From Leucobacter chromiireducens subsp. solipictus (GTDB taxonomy: Bacteria > Actinomycetota > Actinomycetes > Actinomycetales > Microbacteriaceae), in the NCBI RefSeq assembly GCF_016758195.1, contig NZ_QYAC01000005.1:124001-188000 (forward strand): a stretch of 64,000 bases of DNA. The letters run 5' to 3'. Positions 17,156-26,483 of the stretch are shown here, in pieces. The first letter of the stretch is position 1. Each line of letters starts with the position of its first letter. Below the pieces are notes generated by a model. That model saw only the letters and a list, made by a program, of their open reading frames with translations. It did no database searches and was not told the DNA's origin. A program made the position numbers and the translations under genes.

Positions 17156-18753
17156 AGTGGAATGTTGCCGTGCTTCTTGGCGGGCTGCTCGGTGCGCTTG
17201 CCGCGCAGGCCGCGCAGGGACTTGATCACCGCAAGACGCGTTCCCGCGGGCTCCAGCACGTTGTCGAGCTCGCCACGCTCAGCGGCGAGGAACGGGCTCG
17301 TCACGTCCTGGGTGTACTTCGCGGTGAGCTCGGCGCGCAGCGCTTCGACGTCCTCGCCGCGTTCGGCGGCGGCCGCGAGCTCCTTGCGGTACAGGATGTT
17401 GACCGCACCGGAGCCGCCCATGACGGCGATTTCGGCGGTGGGCCACGCGATGTTGAAGTCGGCACCCATCTGCTTCGACCCCATCACGATGTACGCGCCA
17501 CCGTAGGCCTTGCGCGTAATAATCGTGACGAGCGGCACGGTGGCCTCAGCGTAGGCGTACAGCAGCTTCGCGCCGCGGCGGATCACGCCCTGGAGCTCCT
17601 GATCGGTGCCGGGCAGGTAGCCGGGCACGTCGACGAGCGTGAGGATGGGGATCGAGAACGCGTCGCAGAACCGCACGAATCGCGCGGCCTTCTCGCTCGC
17701 GTCGATGTTCAGCGTTCCGGCCATCTGGTTTGGCTGGTTCGCCACGATGCCGACCGTGCGCCCCTCAACACGGCCAAAGCCAATGAGCATGTTCGGGGCG
17801 AACAGCGGCTGCACCTCGAGGAAATCGCCCGAATCGAGGATCCCCTCGATGACGGTCTTCATGTCGTAGGGCTGGTTCGGGCTGTCCGGGATCAGCGTGT
17901 TGAGGCGGCGATCCGCATCCGTGATCTCGAGCGCCGTGTCGCTGTCGTACACCGGGGCTTCGGCCAGGTTATTGTCCGGCAGGTAGCTGATCAGGGCGCG
18001 CGCGTAGTCGAGCGCGTCGTGCTCATCGCTCGCGAGGTAATGGGAGACGCCGCTGGTCTTGTTGTGCGTGAGCGCGCCGCCCAGCTCCTCGAAGCCGACC
18101 TCCTCGCCCGTGACCGTCTTGATGACGTCGGGGCCGGTGACAAACATGTGGCTCGTCTTGTCCACCATGATCACGAAGTCGGTGAGTGCCGGGGAGTACA
18201 CCGCGCCGCCGGCCGACGGGCCCATGACGATCGAGATCTGCGGGATCACGCCCGAGCACATCGTGTTCAAGCGGAAGATATTCGCGTACTTGGAGAGGGA
18301 GACCACGCCCTCCTGAATGCGTGCCCCGCCCGAGTCCAGGATTCCGAACACGGGTGCGCCGGTCTTGAGCGCAAATTCCATGGCCTTCACGATCTTCTCG
18401 CCGGCCACCTCGCCGAGCGAGCCGCCGAAGGTGGTGAAGTCCTGCGAGTAGACCACGACCTGGCGGCCGTGGATGGTGCCCGCGCCGGTGACGACCGAGT
18501 CGCCGAACGGGTGGCTCTTCTCCATGCCGAAGCCCACACTGCGGTGCTTCACGTACTTGTCGAACTCAACGAACGAGCCCGGGTCGAGCAGCGCGGTGAT
18601 CCGCTCCCGCGCGGTCATCTTGCCGCGGGGGTGCTGCTTCGCCGCGGCCGCGGCATCGCGATCGCCCACGGCCTCCTGGTACTTGCGGCGGTGGTCGGCG
18701 ATACGGCCCGCGGTGGTGGCCGGGGTCGCTGGGGTGGCGTTTTCTGCAGTCAC
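17152..18753 (-). CDS. accD: Acyl-CoA carboxylase beta (carboxyltransferase) subunit
   Basis: 533 residues of the propionyl/acetyl-CoA carboxylase beta family. The N-terminal half has [19 protein letters not shown] and [15 protein letters not shown], the C-terminal half [33 protein letters not shown] and [14 protein letters not shown], with the oxyanion-hole glycine pairs in place. The enzyme transfers CO2 from biotin on the alpha subunit to acetyl- or propionyl-CoA for fatty- and mycolic-type lipid synthesis; the biotinylated alpha subunit is not in the window. It is coupled to accE, and the biotin ligase gene lies divergently upstream. GTG 18753 is chosen because a TAGGCT box sits 7 nt upstream (leaderless). 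Confidence 0.93.
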   Translation of the reverse strand: MTAENATPATPATTAGRIADHRRKYQEAVGDRDAAAAAKQHPRGKMTARERITALLDPGSFVEFDKYVKHRSVGFGMEKSHPFGDSVVTGAGTIHGRQVVVYSQDFTTFGGSLGEVAGEKIVKAMEFALKTGAPVFGILDSGGARIQEGVVSLSKYANIFRLNTMCSGVIPQISIVMGPSAGGAVYSPALTDFVIMVDKTSHMFVTGPDVIKTVTGEEVGFEELGGALTHNKTSGVSHYLASDEHDALDYARALISYLPDNNLAEAPVYDSDTALEITDADRRLNTLIPDSPNQPYDMKTVIEGILDSGDFLEVQPLFAPNMLIGFGRVEGRTVGIVANQPNQMAGTLNIDASEKAARFVRFCDAFSIPILTLVDVPGYLPGTDQELQGVIRRGAKLLYAYAEATVPLVTIITRKAYGGAYIVMGSKQMGADFNIAWPTAEIAVMGGSGAVNILYRKELAAAAERGEDVEALRAELTAKYTQDVTSPFLAAERGELDNVLEPAGTRLAVIKSLRGLRGKRTEQPAKKHGNIPL

Positions 18754-18760
18754 GGATGCC

Positions 18761-18766
18761 AGCCTA
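18761..18766 (-). promoter_or_regulatory. -10 box (TAGGCT) of a leaderless accD transcript
   Basis: TAGGCT on the minus strand, seven nt before the GTG at 18753, with no ribosome-binding site. The 235-bp accD/birA gap otherwise shows only a lone ATGCCGGATCC word at about 18811. Confidence 0.5.
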
Positions 18767-18976
18767 GCGCGGAGCCCATGCCCGTACCCTCCCAACCTCT
18801 CCAACGGAATGCCGGATCCTTCGTCACTTCCCTACCAAATGCCGCCCGCACCCAGGCGTGCCGGCCGGAGTGCCCCGCCCGTGTCGGCGATGCGTCGCGA
18901 GGGGGAGCGGCCAGACGCGCGGGCAGCCGCGTGGCCGGTCAGGCGGGCCCGCGGGGCCAGCCGCGGCCGAGCGGTA

Positions 18977-18982
18977 TAGCGT
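18977..18982 (+). promoter_or_regulatory. -10 box (TATAGCGT region) of a leaderless birA transcript
   Basis: TATAGCGT ends six nt before the ATG at 18989, matching the TANNNT-start spacing seen at other genes here. Confidence 0.5.
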
Positions 18983-18988
18983 GGGGGT

Positions 18989-19825
18989 ATGGACCTAACG
19001 CGCACCGCCGAACTGCTGCCGCGAGTGATCTGGCGGGAGAGCTCCTCCTCGACAAATGCGGAGCTGCGCGAGCTCGCGCGGAGCGCGCAGTCGCCGCTGG
19101 CCGATGGCACCATGCTTCTGACTTCGGACCAGACGGCGGGCCGGGGCCGGCTGGATCGCGGTTGGGTCACGCCGCCCGGGCAGGCGCTCGCCATCTCAGT
19201 GCTGGTGCGCCGCCCGGGCACGCGGGTGGGGCTGGGCCTGAGCTGGCTCCCGCTGCTCGTCGGTTCCGCCATGACCACCGCGCTGCAGCGGCGTTTTGGC
19301 GACGACAGACGCGTCGGCGTGAAGTGGCCGAATGATGTTCACGTGCGCGACGAGGACGACGCGATCGCCGGGCGGCCGGGGCAGAAACTGTGCGGGATCC
19401 TGTGCGAGCTGCTTCCGGACGGGGCGGTGGTGGTCGGGACGGGGCTGAACCTCCTGATCCCCGAGGAGGAGCTGCCGACGGATCGGGCGTCTTCGTTGCT
19501 CGCCGCGGGCGCGGACGTCAACGGCGTGGAGAACCTTTTCGAACCGGCCGGCACGGCGCTCGCGGACACGATCCTCGCCGACTACGTCACCGCGTTGCGG
19601 GAGCTCTTGACACTCGCTGAGACGCAGCCGGCCGCCGCGCGCGCCCGAGTGGCTCGACATTCGTTGACGCTCGGCACCGAAGTGCGGGTCCACCTGCCGG
19701 GGGATGAGGTCGTTGACGGGAGGGCCAGGGCGCTCGCCGACGATGGTGCGCTCATCGTGGACCTGCCCACTGGCGGGGTCCTCACGGTCTCCGCTGGGGA
19801 TGTGGAACACCTGCGCGTGCCCTAA
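18989..19825 (+). CDS. birA: Biotin-[acetyl-CoA carboxylase] ligase
   Basis: 278 residues. Catalytic elements of biotin protein ligases are present: the ATP/biotin loop TAGRGRLDRGW (GRGR at 51-54), VKWPNDVHV (111-119), the lysine of KLCGILCE (K133) and a C-terminal SH3-like domain (RHSLTLGTEVRVHLPGDEVVDGRARALADDGALIVD). No N-terminal DNA-binding domain precedes the catalytic core, so this is a class I ligase without repressor function. It biotinylates carboxylase alpha subunits, which fits its position divergent from accD/accE. Confidence 0.93.
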   Translation: MDLTRTAELLPRVIWRESSSSTNAELRELARSAQSPLADGTMLLTSDQTAGRGRLDRGWVTPPGQALAISVLVRRPGTRVGLGLSWLPLLVGSAMTTALQRRFGDDRRVGVKWPNDVHVRDEDDAIAGRPGQKLCGILCELLPDGAVVVGTGLNLLIPEEELPTDRASSLLAAGADVNGVENLFEPAGTALADTILADYVTALRELLTLAETQPAAARARVARHSLTLGTEVRVHLPGDEVVDGRARALADDGALIVDLPTGGVLTVSAGDVEHLRVP

Positions 19826-19838
19826 CCCTGCGCGTGCC

Positions 19839-20603
19839 TTACCCCGGCACCGCACGCCCGTTCCGGTCCGGGTGTTCCGACGTGCGTCCCTGATCATCAC
19901 TCGGCTCGCTGAGCCTGGTGATGATCGCGTACAGCCGGTCGTCGAGCCGGAGGAGACCCGAGCTAAGCTCTGCGCGAAGATCATGGGACTCCTGGGCAAG
20001 CCTGGTATCGAGGCTGTCGATTCGGGTGCTGAGGGTGGTGTTGAAGTGGTCGATCCGGGCGGTGAGGCTGGAGTTGACGTTCTCGATTCGGGCCGTGAGC
20101 TTCGCGTCCAATGCGTCGACTTTGGCATCGAGCTTGTTGATTCGGTCGGTGAGTGTTGTGTCGAGCTTGTTGATTCGCTCGGTGAGCTTCGTGTCCAATG
20201 CGTCGACTTTGGCATCGAGCTTGTTGATTCGCTCGGTGAGTGTGGTGTCGAGCTTGTTGATTCGCTCGGTGAGCTTCGTGTCCAACGCGTCGACTTTGGC
20301 ATCGAGCTTGTCGATTCGGTCGTTGAGCGTCGTGTCGAGCTTGTCGATTCGGCCGTTGAGTGTGGTGTCGAGCTTGTCGATTCGCCCGTTGAGTCGTGTG
20401 TCGAGCCCGTCGATTCGGTCCGTGAGTGTGGTGTCGACGGCGCTGATCTGCGCGGTGAGCCGGGTATCGAGTCCCCGGATCTGCGCCGTGTGCGCGTCAG
20501 CTCGCTGTTCGGCCTGCCGCGAGATCGTGCGGAGACCCACCAGGGTCGTTGCGATGACCGCGGCGACCGCTGAGATGAGCGGGATGAGTGATGGCGCGTC
20601 CAC
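19839..20603 (-). CDS. Membrane-anchored hendecad coiled-coil repeat protein
   Basis: 254 residues from GTG 20603 with CGGAGG upstream. A single membrane helix (PLISAVAAVIATTLVGL, about 7-24) is followed by a roughly 180-residue array of 11-residue units of the form xRIDKLDTTLT, about 13 in all, interrupted three times by a 7-residue ALDTKLT insert. Eleven-residue periodicity predicts a right-handed or nearly straight coiled coil. The central part repeats as a 29-residue superunit. The tail (LLRLDDRLYAIITRLSEPSDDQG) is short. No known family is recognised; a role as a membrane-tethered spacer or scaffold is only a guess. Its end lies 13 bp from the convergent birA stop. Confidence 0.75.
   Translation of the reverse strand: MDAPSLIPLISAVAAVIATTLVGLRTISRQAEQRADAHTAQIRGLDTRLTAQISAVDTTLTDRIDGLDTRLNGRIDKLDTTLNGRIDKLDTTLNDRIDKLDAKVDALDTKLTERINKLDTTLTERINKLDAKVDALDTKLTERINKLDTTLTDRINKLDAKVDALDAKLTARIENVNSSLTARIDHFNTTLSTRIDSLDTRLAQESHDLRAELSSGLLRLDDRLYAIITRLSEPSDDQGRTSEHPDRNGRAVPG
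20107..20367 (-). repeat. Three 87-bp tandem repeats inside the coiled-coil gene
   Basis: The word TCCAAYGCGTCGAC recurs at 20107, 20194 and 20281, exactly 87 bp apart. Each copy encodes the 29-residue superunit made of 11+7+11 residues. Near-identity at DNA level suggests recent expansion by slippage or recombination. Confidence 0.75.
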
Positions 20604-20738
20604 GGTGCCTCCGATCGGTGCGTGGCTGCTCGAATGCGCCCCACACTACGTGCTGAACACGGGCTGCGAAAGCACGAAGTCCTCAGTTGCGGGGAACTGT
20701 GGATAAGCCTTCGAAAGGTGCGCCTGTGAGCGACGCAG

Positions 20739-20776
20739 GGGTGGGCCTGGAGCACCTGCGTGCTCCAGGCCCACCC
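20739..20776 (-). terminator. 16-bp stem hairpin after permease gene
   Basis: GGGTGGGCCTGGAGCA (20739-20754) pairs perfectly with 20761-20776 around a 6-nt loop. It lies 32 bp past the permease stop and so probably ends the leftward amine-permease operon. No T-run. Confidence 0.65.
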
Positions 20777-20807
20777 TGGGTAACTCGCGCGACACCGTTC
20801 CGCCGGG

Positions 20808-22223
20808 CTAGCGCGTCCCCTCGAGCGGGTACTCCTCGCCCAGGGCGTCGATCTGCTGGGTGGTCGGGTCGCCCTCCGTGAAGTCCATCTTCGGTACGGG
20901 GCGTCTGAACCCGCGCGTCACCAGGCCGATGATCACCACGCCGACGAGCAACCAGATCCCACCCACGAGCCAGGTGGTCGCCTCAAGGGAGGTCCACAGC
21001 CAGATGGTGAGCGCAAAACCGATGAGCGGGGCGACGCCGTGGACCAGGACCGATCGGGCGGTGAGCGGTTCCCGACGCCCACCCTTCGGGAAGAGGTATG
21101 TGCGGATCACGGAGAGGTTCACCATCGCAAACGCGGCGAGCGCGCCGAAGCTGATCATGAACGCCACGGTGTCGAGCGAGAGGAACAGGCTCGAGAGCGC
21201 GAACACCGACACGACGATCGCGGCGACGATCGGCGTGCCGAAGCGCTGGTGCAGACGGGAGAGCGGGCGGGGAAGCATGCCGTCGCGGCCCATGGCGTAG
21301 AGGATGCGGGACACCGACACCTGGCCGGTCATGCCGGATCCGAACGCGCCGACCACGTACACGGCCACGAAGAACGCGGTGAACGCCTCGCCGCCGATGT
21401 TGTTCATGACGGTGACACCCGCCGCCTCGATTTCTGCGTCGCTCAATCCGGCCCAGTCCGGCGCGTAGGCGACGGCTCCGGCCCAGGACACGAGGATGAA
21501 GAACAGGCCGCCCAGCAGCGTCGCAAACACGATGGCGCGGGGGATGTCCTTGCGGGGCCGCTTGGCCTCCTCAGAGAGCGTCGAAACCGCGTCGAAGCCG
21601 AGGAAGGACAGGGCGAGGATCGCGGCACCCGAGGCGACCGCGCCGATGCCGCCCTCACCGAAGGTGAAGGGTTCGATCAGGCTGATCTCGGTGTTGCCGC
21701 CGAGGGCGTGCTTGAAGGCGAGCACCATGAAGATCACGACGAGCACCACGGAGAGCGCGATGATCGCCATGTTCACCTTGTTGACCAGGTTGATCCCGAG
21801 GATGTTGAACAGGAGCACGAGGAGCAGCGCGGCGAGCGTGAACACCCACACCGGGATCCCCGGGAATTGCGTGTTCAGGTAGATCCCGATCAGCATGAAG
21901 TTGATCATGGGGATGAAGAGGTAGTCGAGCAGCATCACCCAGCCGGTGAGGAAGCCCGCCGCGCCCCCGAAGGACTGCTGCGTGTAGGTATAGGCGGAGC
22001 CCGCGACCGGATAGCGGCGCACCATGGCGCCGTAGCTGGCCGCGGTGAACAGCATCGTCACGACCGCGACGATGTAGGCGGCCGGGAGGTGTCCGTCGGT
22101 CACCTGGTTCACGATCCCGTAGGTCGTGAACACGGTGATCACGGTCATGTAGGTCACCCCGAACAGGGTGAGCCCGACGAGGCCGAGCGACCGTTTCATC
22201 TGCGGTTGGGTGGATGTGCTCAC
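20808..22223 (-). CDS. APC-family amino acid/polyamine permease, PuuP-like (copy 1)
   Basis: 471 residues, about 12 membrane helices. It follows E. coli putrescine importer PuuP through most of its length: TVFTTYGIVNQVTDGHLPAAYI, RYPVAGSAYTYTQQSFGGAAGFLTGWVMLLDYLF, ALSFLGFDAVSTLSEEA, and SVSRILYAMGRDGMLP. PuuP-type carriers import putrescine with protons; substrate for this copy is inferred, not shown. GTG 22223 is chosen because GGGAG precedes it and it begins ten residues before the conserved KRSLGLVGLTLFG. It is the last gene of a leftward run permease 2 - amidohydrolase - permease 1. Confidence 0.88.
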   Translation of the reverse strand: MSTSTQPQMKRSLGLVGLTLFGVTYMTVITVFTTYGIVNQVTDGHLPAAYIVAVVTMLFTAASYGAMVRRYPVAGSAYTYTQQSFGGAAGFLTGWVMLLDYLFIPMINFMLIGIYLNTQFPGIPVWVFTLAALLLVLLFNILGINLVNKVNMAIIALSVVLVVIFMVLAFKHALGGNTEISLIEPFTFGEGGIGAVASGAAILALSFLGFDAVSTLSEEAKRPRKDIPRAIVFATLLGGLFFILVSWAGAVAYAPDWAGLSDAEIEAAGVTVMNNIGGEAFTAFFVAVYVVGAFGSGMTGQVSVSRILYAMGRDGMLPRPLSRLHQRFGTPIVAAIVVSVFALSSLFLSLDTVAFMISFGALAAFAMVNLSVIRTYLFPKGGRREPLTARSVLVHGVAPLIGFALTIWLWTSLEATTWLVGGIWLLVGVVIIGLVTRGFRRPVPKMDFTEGDPTTQQIDALGEEYPLEGTR

Positions 22224-22261
22224 GATGTCTCCCTTGACTCTGTGCAGCAGTGTTACTGGAA

Positions 22262-23887
22262 TTATGGGGTAAAGGTGCGTGCTCCGGCCAACCACGTGCC
22301 GCGCACGGCGAGTCCCGTGATGGCTTCGGGCGCGATGGCGAGCGGGTTGTCGGCGAGCCACACGGCGTCGGCGTCCTGGCCGACGGCGAGCGTGCCGCGG
22401 CGTTCCGCCGCGAGGGCCTGCCGCGCGATGCCCGTGGTGTATGCCCCGAACGCCGTCGCCGCGTCGACGCGCTCCTCGGGGAGCCACGCGGTTGCCGTGG
22501 GGTCCGTCGGGTCGTGCCGGGTGATCGCGGTCGCGAGCGCCGGCCGCCAGTCGATCGTGGTCACGGGCCAGTCGCTGCCGAAGGACACGGTCGCGCCGCT
22601 GCGGTGGACCGAACCGATGAGGTACTGCCACTCGTCGCGCGGCTGGCCCAGGTGCGGGATCGTCAGGTCCCGCATGACGGCGTCGCACTGCGCCCAGTAC
22701 GGCTCGAAGTTCGCGATGATCCCGAGCTGCGCGAAGCGGTCGACATCCGCGGGGTCCAGCACGGCGACGTGCGCGATAACGTGGTGCCGCTCGCGCTCCG
22801 GATCCTGCGCCGCGGCACCTTCCAGGGCGTTCAAAGCGCTGCGGTTCGCGGCGTCGCCGATGGCGTGCAGGTGGAGCTGGAAGCCGAGCGCGTCGAACGC
22901 GGCCGTCGCAGCGTTCAGTTCCGCGGTCTCCCAGTTCGGCAGCCCGGAGTCGTCGCTGCGATCCGCGTAGGGGGCGAGCAGCGCGGCGGTGTGGCTCTCA
23001 ACGACGCCGTCGAGGAAGAACTTCACGGTCTCGCCGGAGAGCCGCTCCGCGCCCAGGTCTCGGACGCTCGCGCGTGCCGCCTCGAACTCGGCGAGCTGCT
23101 CCCGCCACCGCACCGGGTCGGCGCGGAACGCCAGGTTCACCCGCGTGTGCAGCCGCCCGGCCTGCGCCGCGGTGAGGTAGACCTCGATATCGCTGGGCTC
23201 CACCCAGGCGTCCTGCACCCAGGTCATGCCGAGTTCGGCGTAGTTGCGCGTGGCGCGTTCGATCGCGTCGAGGCGCTGTGCGAGCGGGAACGCCGGCACG
23301 ACGTCGGCGAGGAAGTTGTTAGCGGCGGACTCCTGCAGCGTGCCCAGGGGGCTGCCGTCCGCGCGGCGCACGATCCGGCCGAGGTGCGGATCCGGGGTGT
23401 CGGCGGTGATCCCGCCGGCCGCCAGAGCGGCGGAGTTCACCCATGCCGTGTGGTAGTCCCAGGCGCGCAGGATCGTGGGGGTGTCGCCCGTCACCTCGTC
23501 GAGCCAGCGCGCGTCGAACAGCCCACCCTCCGCGAAGGTGGCGTCGTAGCTCGCCCCGACGATCCACTCGGCGTCGGGGTGCGCGGCCTTCCACTCGGCG
23601 ACCGCGTCGAGGATCCCCTGGAGGTCGGCTGCCTGGCGCACGGCCGGGCCGAGCGCCTCGACGCCGCCGAGCATCGGGTGCGCGTGGCCGTCGCCGGGGG
23701 CGGGTGCCAGCGTGCCGCCCGCCAGATCGACAACCTCGGCACCGGGCGCGTCGGCGAGCGCGGCGGCCTCGGTGCCGAGCGCGACGACCCGGCCGTCGCG
23801 GAACGCGATCGCGTCGCTGGTGCGGGCGGGGCCCGCGGGATTCGGATCGACGAGGATGGTGCCGCCGGTGAATACGGTGGTGCTCAT
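22262..23887 (-). CDS. YtcJ-like metal-dependent amidohydrolase (copy 1)
   Basis: 541 residues of the amidohydrolase 3 family. The first metal site reads GDGHAHP (H68, H70), the lysine/KFFLDG region (ETVKFFLDGVVESHT) and QLHLHAIGDAA supply further ligands, and GSDWPVTTIDW gives the last aspartate. Family members hydrolyse amide, N-acyl or cyclic amine bonds; the substrate is unknown. It is flanked by two PuuP-like permeases on the same strand, so it may free an amine or process an imported amide. ATG 23887 follows AGGACGC. Gaps to neighbours are 38 and 88 bp, consistent with one operon. Confidence 0.85.
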   Translation of the reverse strand: MSTTVFTGGTILVDPNPAGPARTSDAIAFRDGRVVALGTEAAALADAPGAEVVDLAGGTLAPAPGDGHAHPMLGGVEALGPAVRQAADLQGILDAVAEWKAAHPDAEWIVGASYDATFAEGGLFDARWLDEVTGDTPTILRAWDYHTAWVNSAALAAGGITADTPDPHLGRIVRRADGSPLGTLQESAANNFLADVVPAFPLAQRLDAIERATRNYAELGMTWVQDAWVEPSDIEVYLTAAQAGRLHTRVNLAFRADPVRWREQLAEFEAARASVRDLGAERLSGETVKFFLDGVVESHTAALLAPYADRSDDSGLPNWETAELNAATAAFDALGFQLHLHAIGDAANRSALNALEGAAAQDPERERHHVIAHVAVLDPADVDRFAQLGIIANFEPYWAQCDAVMRDLTIPHLGQPRDEWQYLIGSVHRSGATVSFGSDWPVTTIDWRPALATAITRHDPTDPTATAWLPEERVDAATAFGAYTTGIARQALAAERRGTLAVGQDADAVWLADNPLAIAPEAITGLAVRGTWLAGARTFTP

Positions 23888-23975
23888 GTGACTGCGTCCT
23901 TCGCTACTCGGTGGTGGCGCCGCGCGGTGGCGGTCGCCGGTGATGGGTGCGGGGCCGTGGACGGCTCCCGTCAGA

Positions 23976-25385
23976 TTACTTGAAGGGGGTCGCCTCGCCC
24001 ATGGCGTCGACGACCGAGGTTTCGGGCCCCTCGGAGAAATCCATGCGGGGGACGGGCTTGCGGAAGAAGTTCGTCTTGAACAGGAGAATGAGGAGGCCGA
24101 TCGCGAACCAGATTCCGCCAACGATCCAGGTCATGGACTCGAGCGAGGTCCAGAGCCAGATGGTCAGAGCGAAGCCGATCAGCGGGAAGAGGCCGCGCAG
24201 GATCAGGTCCTTGGCGGAGCGCTGTGCCTCGTCTCCGCGCCGCGGGAAGAGGTGCACGCGAATCACGGAGAGGTTCACCATGGCGAAGGCGGCGAGCGCG
24301 CCGAAGCTGATCATGAACGCCGCCTGCTCCAGGGTGAGGAAGAGGCTCGCGAGCGCGAAGACCGACACGGTGCCGGCGGCGACGACCGGGGTGCCGAAGC
24401 GCTTCCAGAGGATCCCGAGCGGCTTTGGGAGCGTGCCGTCGCGGCCCATCGAATAGAGGATGCGTGAGACCGAGACCTGGCCGGCGAGGCCGGATCCGAA
24501 GCAGCCCGCCACGGTGAAGACCACGAACAGGATGCCCAGCCACTCGCCGGCGACGTGGTGGGCGAGGACCACGCCCGCGGCGTCGAGCAGTTCGCGCGGT
24601 GCCTGGCTCCAGTCGTCCAGGTGGTACGCGCGGGCACCGACCCAGGAGACGAAGATGAACAGCGCGCCGCCGATGAGCGCGGTCAGGATGATGGCGCGGG
24701 GGATGTCGCGGCGGGGGTGCTTGGCCTCTTCGGAGAGCGTGGAGACGGCATCGAAGCCGAGGAATGAGAGCGCGAGGATCCCGGCCCCCGTGAAGATCGG
24801 GCTGAAGCCTGCGCTGCCGGGGATGAACGGGTCGATCAGTCCGGGGGCCGTCGGATCCGCGATCGCGGTCTTGATGGCGAACACGGCGAAGAGGATGATC
24901 GCGGCGCCGGAGATGCTGACGATGACGATGTTGAGCTTGTTGACGAGGGTGATGCCGAGCACGTTGAAAATGAACACGGCGATGAGGGTGATCAGCGAAA
25001 CGAGCTCCGCGGGGACGCTCGGGAACTGCGTGCTGACGTAGAGCCCCAGGATCATGAAGTTGATCATGGGGATGAAGAGGTAGTCGAGCAGGAGCACCCA
25101 GCCGGTGAGGAAGCCCGCACCGCCGCCGAAGGCCTGCTGCGTGTACGTGTAGGCGGATCCGGCGACCGGGTACTTGCGCACCATCGCGGCGTAGCTGTTG
25201 GCGGTGAAGAGCATGGTGAGCAGCGCGACGACATAGGCGAGGGGGAGCTTGCCCTCGGTGATCTGATTCACGATTCCGTACGTCGTGAACACCGTTGCCA
25301 CGGCCATGTACGCGAGGCCGAACAGGACGAGGCCTCCCAAGCCGAGTTCTCGTTTGAGGCCGTTTCGTGTGGCTGCTTGACTCAC
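23976..25385 (-). CDS. APC-family amino acid/polyamine permease, PuuP-like (copy 2)
   Basis: 469 residues and clearly paralogous to the permease at 20808-22223 over the full length, with the same PuuP-type blocks (TVFTTYGIVNQITEGKLPLAYV, KYPVAGSAYTYTQQAFGGG, LSFLGFDAVSTLSEEA). GTG 25385 has an excellent AAAGGAG upstream. It heads the leftward operon and is divergent from the TetR gene with a 145-bp gap, so it is the likely target of that regulator. Having two close permeases around one hydrolase suggests uptake of substrate and exchange or uptake of a related compound. Confidence 0.88.
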   Translation of the reverse strand: MSQAATRNGLKRELGLGGLVLFGLAYMAVATVFTTYGIVNQITEGKLPLAYVVALLTMLFTANSYAAMVRKYPVAGSAYTYTQQAFGGGAGFLTGWVLLLDYLFIPMINFMILGLYVSTQFPSVPAELVSLITLIAVFIFNVLGITLVNKLNIVIVSISGAAIILFAVFAIKTAIADPTAPGLIDPFIPGSAGFSPIFTGAGILALSFLGFDAVSTLSEEAKHPRRDIPRAIILTALIGGALFIFVSWVGARAYHLDDWSQAPRELLDAAGVVLAHHVAGEWLGILFVVFTVAGCFGSGLAGQVSVSRILYSMGRDGTLPKPLGILWKRFGTPVVAAGTVSVFALASLFLTLEQAAFMISFGALAAFAMVNLSVIRVHLFPRRGDEAQRSAKDLILRGLFPLIGFALTIWLWTSLESMTWIVGGIWFAIGLLILLFKTNFFRKPVPRMDFSEGPETSVVDAMGEATPFK

Positions 25386-25530
25386 TGGATCTCCTTTGAT
25401 GCGGATCGATCGGTCATAAATGAACAGGGTTCTTTTACGGCCGAGTTGAGAATAGTACGAAACGCGCCCGAGCGCGACTTCGAAACCCACGAGCCCGCAC
25501 ATTCGTGCCAAGCTGGGCGCGGAGGAACAC
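25386..25530. promoter_or_regulatory. Divergent promoter region, permease operon / TetR
   Basis: A relatively A+T-rich patch (25418-25470, including TCATAAATGAACAGGG and GAGAATAGTACG) lies in the middle, with a perfect GATCGATC (25404-25411) in the permease leader. No longer symmetric operator is obvious, so the TetR site cannot be fixed by eye. Confidence 0.4.
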
Positions 25531-26307
25531 ATGTCGACACCGGCGAAGACGCCCAGGCCGCACGGTCCGCGACGCAGCGAGACCGGCACAGAGCCCCCGA
25601 AGCGCCGTGTCGGGCGACCCCGCACGAGCGTGCTGTCGCGCCAACTCATTCTGGAAACCGGCCTGCGACTCATCGTGGAACGCGGCGCCCACAGCGTCGG
25701 CATGCGCGCAATCGCGAGTGAGCTCGGCGTGCGACCGTCCGCGCTCTACAACCACGTCGCGGGGCAGTCCGAGCTGATCGCCGGTGTCCGCGAACTCATC
25801 AGCGACCGCATCGCGACCGACATGTTCGCGAGCGAGCCGTGGGATACCGCCCTCGCCGGCTGGGCGCGGCACTATCGCGACACCTTCGCCGCGCACCCGC
25901 CCACGATCGCGCTGCTCGCCGTGCTCCCGCTCACGCCGGATTCAGTCACCTCGCTCATGTACGAGACCGTGATCTCCGCGCTGGTGCGTGCCGGCTGGCC
26001 GGGGGATCGGGCCCTCACCCTGATGGTGTCGCTCGAGTCCTTCATTCTCGGATCGGCGCTGGACCTCGCGGCGGAGGACGAGATGCTCAATCCCGGCCCC
26101 CGCAGCGATGTGCCCGCCTTCGCCGCAGCCTACGCCGCGCGTGAGACGGCGCTCGCCGCCACGGGCACGAGCACGGCCGACGCCGCGTTCGAGTTCGGGC
26201 TACGCGCACTGCTCGCCGGCTTCCGTGCCGAGTACGCGGCGGCGGGCCTGAGCCCCCGATCCGGCACAGACCTTCCCGATACGGCAGACGGGGCCGGAGC
26301 GGCATAG
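25531..26307 (+). CDS. TetR-family transcriptional regulator
   Basis: 258 residues; ATG 25531 follows GGAGGAA. After a disordered, basic start (KRRVGRPRTS), residues 37-85 form the TetR helix-turn-helix (ILETGLRLIVERGAHSVGMRAIASELGVRPSALYNHVAGQSELI). The C-terminal ligand domain (about 95-235) resembles the TetR_C type of tetracycline/multidrug and catabolic regulators. It is divergent from the permease-amidohydrolase operon and probably represses it until an imported amine or its product binds. Confidence 0.9.
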   Translation: MSTPAKTPRPHGPRRSETGTEPPKRRVGRPRTSVLSRQLILETGLRLIVERGAHSVGMRAIASELGVRPSALYNHVAGQSELIAGVRELISDRIATDMFASEPWDTALAGWARHYRDTFAAHPPTIALLAVLPLTPDSVTSLMYETVISALVRAGWPGDRALTLMVSLESFILGSALDLAAEDEMLNPGPRSDVPAFAAAYAARETALAATGTSTADAAFEFGLRALLAGFRAEYAAAGLSPRSGTDLPDTADGAGAA

Positions 26308-26319
26308 CCGCCCCCGCCC

Positions 26320-26352
26320 CGCCCAGACGCCCGGTAGGCACTCGTCTGGGCG
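26320..26352. terminator. 10-bp stem hairpin between TetR and potC genes
   Basis: CGCCCAGACG (26320-26329) pairs perfectly with CGTCTGGGCG (26343-26352). It lies 13 bp after the tetR stop in a convergent gap, so it may serve both directions. Confidence 0.65.
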
Positions 26353-26394
26353 TTGACGCTCGGTACGACCATTCCACACGTCACTCAAACGGTA

Positions 26395-26455
26395 GGAGAT
26401 TCACGGAAATCGAGGAGATTTTCTCCCTGAAACCGGACCTGGGCGCAGGATCTCC
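26395..26455. repeat. Dispersed intergenic repeat, copy A
   Basis: A 61-bp segment beginning GGAGATTCACG, then AGGAGATTTT, CTCCCTGAAACC, CCTGGG and ending GATCTCC. The same order of words with similar spacing occurs at 42972-43031. It sits in the gap between the convergent tetR and potC-type genes. Confidence 0.55.
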
Positions 26456-26483
26456 GAGGTTTTGATGAGCGCGGCCGGCACCC

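Noticed and set aside
20060-20440. Regular short repeats resembling a CRISPR array
   Set aside because: Spacing is 33 and 87 bp with no unique spacers; the repeats are in frame and encode a coiled coil in a gene with a good start and ribosome-binding site.
25404-25411. GATCGATC as TetR operator
   Set aside because: Only 8 bp and not extended by symmetric flanks; such words are frequent in G+C-rich DNA.
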